From DATKMG01 sp035541995 (GTDB taxonomy: Bacteria > Acidobacteriota > Terriglobia > Versatilivoradales > Versatilivoraceae), in the NCBI GenBank assembly GCA_035541995.1, contig DATKMG010000200.1:1-9226 (forward strand): a stretch of DNA of 9,226 bases. The letters run 5' to 3'. A model generated the notes under the pieces. That model had not been told where the DNA came from and made no database searches. It saw only the letters and a list, made by a program, of their open reading frames with translations. How positions within the stretch are numbered: the first letter of the stretch is position 1; every line of letters begins with the position of its first letter. The position numbers and the translations under genes are program-made. Positions 5,858 through 9,226 of the stretch are shown here, in pieces.

Positions 5858-6419
5858 ATCAACCCATTTGAATGGAGTCGTTGTGATCGTTCCGGAAGTT
5901 TTTGAGGATGAAAGAGGTTTTTTCATGGAAGTTTACAGGGCGGATCAATTCAGAGAACTGGGATTGCCCAATGAATGGCCCCAAGACAATCATTCCCGCT
6001 CGGATAAAGGGGTTCTGCGTGGTCTGCACTTTCAATATCGCCCCCCCGTGGCCAAATTAATGAGAGTCACCTACGGTACTGCCTTCCTGGTAGCGGTCGA
6101 TATTAGGAAAGAGTCCCCTACGCTGGGAAAATGGTTTGGCCTGGAGGTTTCAGCGCAAGACAAGAAACAAGTCTATGCTCCTGCGGGTTTTGCACGCGGC
6201 TTCTGCGCACTGTCTGCCTTTGCAGAAATCCAATACAGGTGTACACAAATCTACAATCCGCAGGGTGAATCCGGGATCCGCTGGGATGACCCTGATATTG
6301 GTATCGATTGGCCTATTTCGAACCCCACCCTTTCTGTCAAAGATTCCAAGGCTCAATGCTTGGCAGAATGGCTGAAAAAGCCAGAGTCAAATCTCTTCGG
6401 ATTCCAAAATCCCGCCTAG
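5841..6419 (+). CDS. rmlC: dTDP-4-dehydrorhamnose 3,5-epimerase
   Basis: RmlC converts dTDP-4-dehydro-6-deoxy-glucose to the L-lyxo isomer by double epimerisation, the third step of dTDP-L-rhamnose synthesis, in the cytoplasm. The 192-residue cupin protein shows the family landmarks: FEDERGFFMEVY (21-32), NHSRSDKGVLRGLHFQ with catalytic His63, Lys72, VYAPAGFARGF (111-121), Tyr132 as the second catalytic residue, Tyr138, and LSVKDSKA with Asp168, which pairs with the His in known RmlC enzymes. Length is normal (about 180-190). The start is TTG 5841 with AAGGGA at 5827-5832; later ATG codons would remove the first strand. The product appears intact. rmlA, rmlB and rmlD are not adjacent, so the other enzymes must be encoded elsewhere, or the enzyme serves another deoxysugar pathway. 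Confidence 0.96.
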   Translation: MRIQIESTHLNGVVVIVPEVFEDERGFFMEVYRADQFRELGLPNEWPQDNHSRSDKGVLRGLHFQYRPPVAKLMRVTYGTAFLVAVDIRKESPTLGKWFGLEVSAQDKKQVYAPAGFARGFCALSAFAEIQYRCTQIYNPQGESGIRWDDPDIGIDWPISNPTLSVKDSKAQCLAEWLKKPESNLFGFQNPA

Positions 6420-6715
6420 GTGTGGTCTTAATTCTGCACCCGAAGAGGCCAGAATAACGTCAGTTGGGGACCCTCCCAAGTGACAGGGCATCCAGTTCTC
6501 GCCCAATAATCTGGACCGCATCGGGAAATGGCTGCCCCATTTCTCTTTTCGGCAAGGCCTCGGCATGCCCCCCGGCCAACGCTGGGTCTGGGCCCGCTAG
6601 CTAGAAATAGCGCTTGAAAACACCTTTCAATCAGGCCATCCATCCAGGATCCGCGGCTTTTGTTTAACCTCTTGATATGGCACAGAGATTTCATGAAGAT
6701 TTAACCGAACCGCGC

Positions 6716-6744
6716 TTGACAGCAGTCCACTCATTCTAGTTAAC
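6716..6744 (+). promoter_or_regulatory. Candidate sigma70-type promoter for the BNR/VCBS protein gene
   Basis: A perfect TTGACA (6716-6721) is followed 17-18 bases later by GTTAAC/TTAACT, a weak -10. Transcription from here would leave a leader of about 110 nt containing the palindrome at 6783-6808. The poor -10 keeps confidence low. Confidence 0.35.
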
Positions 6745-6782
6745 TGCGACTGGTACCCTCGGCAACACCAAAGAGTCGTTCT

Positions 6783-6808
6783 TTGAGCACCAGCGGACTG
6801 GTGGTCAA
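6783..6808. promoter_or_regulatory. Operator-like palindrome in the leader
   Basis: TTGAGCACCAG-CGGA-CTGGTGGTCAA is an 11-bp inverted repeat with one mismatched pair and a 4-base centre, 55 bases before the start codon. It could be a repressor operator or an RNA hairpin in the 5' leader; there is no T-run after it. Confidence 0.45.
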
Positions 6809-6863
6809 GTTTGAAAGGAAGCGCTTTTAAATCGTAGTTGTCTGACTGAGAGGAGAGAGAGCC

Positions 6864-8636
6864 ATGAAGAACAGCCGGAATTCTGGTGGGAAATTATCCC
6901 TATTGTTGGCTTTTGCTGCATTGCTGGTACTCATTGGGGGTGGTTTGAACCTGGCGATGGCACAAGTGGTGAACCTCGACCCGGAGCACGGAGTGATACT
7001 GGCCATAGCCATCGATCCGCAAAACCCAACCACTCTTTATGCGGGTACTGATGGCGGAGATATCTATAAGAGCATCGATGGGGGGATGAACTGGTCGGCA
7101 TCTAACCTCGCACTTACCAGTTCAAGCGTAATGGCCTTGGCCGTGGATCCACAGACCTCCGCCACGATCTATGCCGGTACATCGCCTGGCGGCGGTGTGT
7201 TTAAGAGCATCGATGGTGGTGGGACCTGGTCTGCTGTGAATACCGGATTGACGAGTTTAAATGTGGCGGCCCTGGCCATTGACCCCCAAACCCCGTCCAC
7301 ACTTTATGCGGGGACCGATGGCGGCGTGTTTAAGAGCAGCAATGGAGGAGACAGCTGGTCCTTGGCAAATACGGGAGTGACCAGTTCCAACGTGGCAGCC
7401 ATGACCATTGACCCCCAATCCCCCTCTACAATTTATGCAGGCACTGACGGTGGCGTGTTTAAGAGCATTGATGGAGCTAGGAACTGGTCTGCTGTAAATA
7501 CTGGACTGGAAGGTGCAAGCGTAAAGGCCTTGGCCGTGGATCCATATACTCCATCTACGATTTATACGGGGGCTACCGTTGGGTCCCAGGGCGTCGTCTT
7601 CAAGAGCATCGATGGGGGAGGGAACTGGTCAGTGGTTTACGGTGGAACGGCAAACGTATTCATACTGGCCCTGGCCCTTGACCCGAAAAACCCGAGTACC
7701 ATTTATGCAGGGGCTTTTGGCTACCTGTACAAGAGCAGTGATGGGGGAAGGACCTGGTTTCAGGTCGATTCAGGATTAACCGTGTTTCATGTTCATGCCT
7801 TGGCCATCAGCCGCCATGGCAATTTGATTTATGCGGGACTCGACGGGGGAGGTCTATTCGTCTACGCGGCCGGTTCCGGCGTGCAGGACGACTTCAATGG
7901 AGACGGAAAGTCCGATATTTTCTGGCGTAACTCTACCACGTACGCGAATGTTGTGTGGCTGATGAATGGAACATCATTCCTCGGTGGCCTCTGGTTTGCT
8001 GACCTGGGCCCAAACTGGAAGCCCGTCTGTTTTGCCGATTTCAATGGCGATGGCTGGACCGACATTGTCTGGGAAGATGATTCCAACGGGGGAGTGATGG
8101 TCTGGTTTATGAATGGAGGGGGCTTACCCATCGGCGCCACTTTCATGCTTAATATGGGACCGGACTGGAAAATCGCCGGGGCTGGCGACTTCGACGGGGA
8201 CGGCAAGCCCGATCTATTCTGGCGCAACGACTCCAGCGGCCTCACGGTCGTCTGGCTCCTCGATGGCACCACACTCAAGAATGCAGTCTGGCTCTCCCCC
8301 ATGGGTTCTGAGTGGCGACTGGCCGCTGTTACCGATATCGGCGGAGATGGCTTACTCGATCTGGTCTGGCAAGACCGCAAGTCTGGTGTCAGCATGGTCT
8401 GGAGCATGAATGGAGGTTCCGCGCCGGTGGCGGCGGGCTACTGGCCCAGCCGGGGAGCGGAGTGGAAGATCGTCGGAGCCGGTGACTACAATACCGATGG
8501 CAAGATGGATATCCTGTGGCACAACAGCGTGACCGGTGAAGTGTCGGCCTGGTTGCTGAATGGCTGGAGCCTGCTTTCCCAAGTCTCGCTGGGAATAATC
8601 AGTGATACCGCCTGGAAAATCGGGATAGAAGAGTAG
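6864..8636 (+). CDS. Secreted BNR (Asp-box) and VCBS/FG-GAP repeat protein
   Basis: The 590-residue protein begins with a signal peptide (basic start MKNSRNSGGK, hydrophobic 11-30, likely cut after AMA at 33). Residues 44-334 hold six complete repeats and one partial of the form ALAIDPQxPSTIYAGTDGGV followed by FKSIDGGxxW. Asp-boxes lie at 70-77, 115-122, 158-165 (Asp changed to Asn), 201-208, 248-255 and 291-298, as in sortilin/sialidase-type beta-propellers. Residues 341-587 hold five VCBS/FG-GAP units of 49-50 residues with calcium loops such as DFNGDGKSD at 343, 392, 442, 491 (degenerate DIGGDGLLD) and 541, each followed by VVWLMNGT-like segments. ATG 6864 follows a GGAG-rich ribosome site. 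No catalytic domain, anchor or sorting signal is seen, so a secreted binding or structural role is inferred; the ligand is unknown. It is monocistronic in this window. Confidence 0.95.
   Translation: MKNSRNSGGKLSLLLAFAALLVLIGGGLNLAMAQVVNLDPEHGVILAIAIDPQNPTTLYAGTDGGDIYKSIDGGMNWSASNLALTSSSVMALAVDPQTSATIYAGTSPGGGVFKSIDGGGTWSAVNTGLTSLNVAALAIDPQTPSTLYAGTDGGVFKSSNGGDSWSLANTGVTSSNVAAMTIDPQSPSTIYAGTDGGVFKSIDGARNWSAVNTGLEGASVKALAVDPYTPSTIYTGATVGSQGVVFKSIDGGGNWSVVYGGTANVFILALALDPKNPSTIYAGAFGYLYKSSDGGRTWFQVDSGLTVFHVHALAISRHGNLIYAGLDGGGLFVYAAGSGVQDDFNGDGKSDIFWRNSTTYANVVWLMNGTSFLGGLWFADLGPNWKPVCFADFNGDGWTDIVWEDDSNGGVMVWFMNGGGLPIGATFMLNMGPDWKIAGAGDFDGDGKPDLFWRNDSSGLTVVWLLDGTTLKNAVWLSPMGSEWRLAAVTDIGGDGLLDLVWQDRKSGVSMVWSMNGGSAPVAAGYWPSRGAEWKIVGAGDYNTDGKMDILWHNSVTGEVSAWLLNGWSLLSQVSLGIISDTAWKIGIEE
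6993..7865 (+). repeat. Tandem coding repeats of the BNR propeller
   Basis: Six full units and one partial of about 39-47 codons share DNA as well as protein. Variants of TTTAAGAGCATCGATGG recur at each Asp-box, and ACCATTGACCCCCAA and TTTATGC-GG strings recur between them. This suggests recent internal duplication or homogenisation. Confidence 0.75.
7884..8624 (+). repeat. Tandem coding VCBS/FG-GAP repeats
   Basis: Five units of 49-50 codons, each with a DxNxDGxxD loop, an FW-x-N/D segment, a VVWLMNG segment and a GPxWKIxGAGD linker. The fourth unit has lost loop ligands (DIGGDGLLD). These are more divergent at DNA level than the BNR repeats. Confidence 0.75.
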
Positions 8637-8666
8637 TTCATTTTCTATGTTTTAAATCCCTCAAGG

Positions 8667-8706
8667 TTGCCCGGATGCAATTCGCAGCATCAATTCATCC
8701 GGGCAA
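8667..8706. repeat. Strong hairpin after the BNR/VCBS gene
   Basis: TTGCCCGGATG (8667-8677) and CATCCGGGCAA (8696-8706) form a perfect 11-bp stem with an 18-base loop, 30 bases after the stop codon. On the plus strand it is followed by an A-run rather than T-run, so it is not a standard intrinsic terminator in either direction. It may protect the mRNA 3' end or be a palindromic repeat unit. Confidence 0.6.
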
Positions 8707-8749
8707 AAAAAGAGACTGTCATTAAACGAGCCAAGTTAAGCGGACTTTC

Positions 8750-8878
8750 ATGAAAATGCGGCCTTGAATGTGGGAGCCGCCCTCCGGGCGGCGATAGTCT
8801 TAACCTGAACGGTCGCCGCTCGGGGGACAGCGGTCCCATGATCGGCTCCCACGCTACCCCCAAGACCGCCATTTTCAT
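8750..8878. repeat. REPIN/MITE-like palindromic element
   Basis: GTGGGAGCCG (8770-8779) and CGGCTCCCAC (8843-8852) are perfect inverted copies. The similarity extends outward as imperfect arms: ATGAAAATGCGGCCTTG on the left, and on the right the complement of ATGAAAATGGCGGTCTTG. Inside each arm is a hairpin: GCCGCCC-TCC-GGGCGGC at 8776-8792, and CCGCT/AGCGG at 8816-8820 with 8829-8833. Two inverted GTGGGAG-headed hairpins are the layout of a REP doublet (REPIN). ACTTTCATG occurs on both sides (8744-8752 and 8911-8919). No RAYT transposase is in the window. Confidence 0.6.
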
Positions 8879-9158
8879 CCGCAGTGGTGACCTTGAAAGA
8901 GTCATGGGGCACTTTCATGTAAACTCGTTTGCCATCAATCTTCGCTTAATTGAGCGGCATCATCTGACACCGAAGCACTTTCCCTCCTGTGCTTCCCATT
9001 AGCCCCTCGATTTATCGAGTAAGCATGCTACGAAGCAGCCAAGAGAGAAAAGGCCCCCCAATCCCATGTCTCTCAGGCCCAACCGGAAAGACACAATTTA
9101 TTCACACAAATTTAACCGCATCGTGATAGACAAGCATCCAGGCATTTAATTATCCTAT
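8879..9158. other. Non-coding stretch right of the repeat
   Basis: No gene is seen on either strand. A short CTCGAT/ATCGAG palindrome lies at 9006-9019. Otherwise I see no structured element. Confidence 0.4.
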
Positions 9159-9214
9159 GCGCCTTATGCAAGAACCCTATATAGAGCCCTTGTATCTTGT
9201 ATAAGGTGCCTTTT
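9159..9214 (+). terminator. Possible intrinsic terminator or regulatory hairpin at the right edge
   Basis: GCGCCTTATGCAAG (9159-9172) pairs with CTTGTATAAGGTGC (9196-9209) as a 14-bp stem with two G-U pairs and a 23-base loop, followed by CTTTT at 9210-9214. The stem is AT-rich and the loop large, so termination strength is doubtful, and no plus-strand gene ends close by. A regulatory dyad for a gene beyond the edge is an alternative. Confidence 0.3.
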
Positions 9215-9226
9215 GGGGTTGTAACG

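Larger units (their letters stand above)
6420..6863. other. Intergenic region and leader between rmlC and the BNR/VCBS gene
   Basis: No convincing gene is present; the minus-strand frame at 6428-6694 has no ribosome site or domain. The right half holds a TTGACA box and an operator-like palindrome, listed separately. Confidence 0.5.

Noticed and set aside
6428..6694. 88-residue minus-strand frame after rmlC
   Set aside because: Low-complexity, Arg/Gly/Cys-rich composition without start signals or homology that I can recognise.
7862..8407. 181-residue minus-strand frame opposite the VCBS repeats
   Set aside because: Antisense shadow of the repetitive coding sequence; no ribosome site and no domain.
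6864..8636. Tandem repeats considered as a CRISPR-like or non-coding array
   Set aside because: The repeat units are in frame, about 120-150 bases long, and encode clear Asp-box and calcium-loop motifs.

Overview
The window looks like an accessory, partly decayed stretch of a bacterial chromosome, probably from a soil or sediment organism. Supporting this are a CRTAC1-type FG-GAP protein, a second secreted beta-propeller protein, a DUF433/DUF5615 toxin-antitoxin pair, a tRNA gene with encoded CCA and several relics of mobile elements. Proteins of these kinds are common in Acidobacteriota and similar lineages. That placement is inference from protein style only, since there is no rRNA or other phylogenetic marker.

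Layout. (1) Positions 1-1500, minus strand: a CRTAC1/ASPIC-UnbV protein with seven FG-GAP calcium loops, starting at 1500 behind an extended -10 promoter and running off the left edge. (2) 1672-2350: the broken C-terminal catalytic half of a tyrosine recombinase whose last 39 bases overlap an intact tRNA-Arg(CCU), as expected of an old integration site. (3) 2351-3458: sparse sequence with one credible 115-residue orphan on the minus strand and a lipoprotein-like scrap. (4) 3459-4057: a two-gene type II toxin-antitoxin operon of the VapBC-like DUF433/DUF5615 kind with a TTGA start/stop overlap. (5) 4113-5218: a graveyard. It holds an inverted repeat, a frameshifted unknown gene, a CHC2-primase-like zinc finger and, in a shifted frame just before it, a scrap of a group II intron-type reverse transcriptase. 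(6) 5568-5857: a possible broken small secreted protein. (7) 5841-6419: rmlC (dTDP-4-dehydrorhamnose 3,5-epimerase), intact but without its usual rml partners. (8) 6864-8636: a 590-residue secreted protein joining six Asp-box (BNR) propeller repeats to five VCBS/FG-GAP repeats. (9) 8637-9226: non-coding sequence with strong inverted repeats, including a REPIN-like element.

How the parts relate. The window shows no single large operon. The integrase/tRNA junction, the reverse transcriptase and primase scraps and the toxin-antitoxin pair together suggest an old genomic island that has eroded between stable flanking genes. The two large secreted repeat proteins and rmlC point to cell-surface or export functions but are separately transcribed. 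I found no clear new defence or mobile system. The most unusual items are the fused RT/zinc-finger reading frame, the REPIN-like repeat without a visible RAYT gene, and the two-module BNR-VCBS protein.
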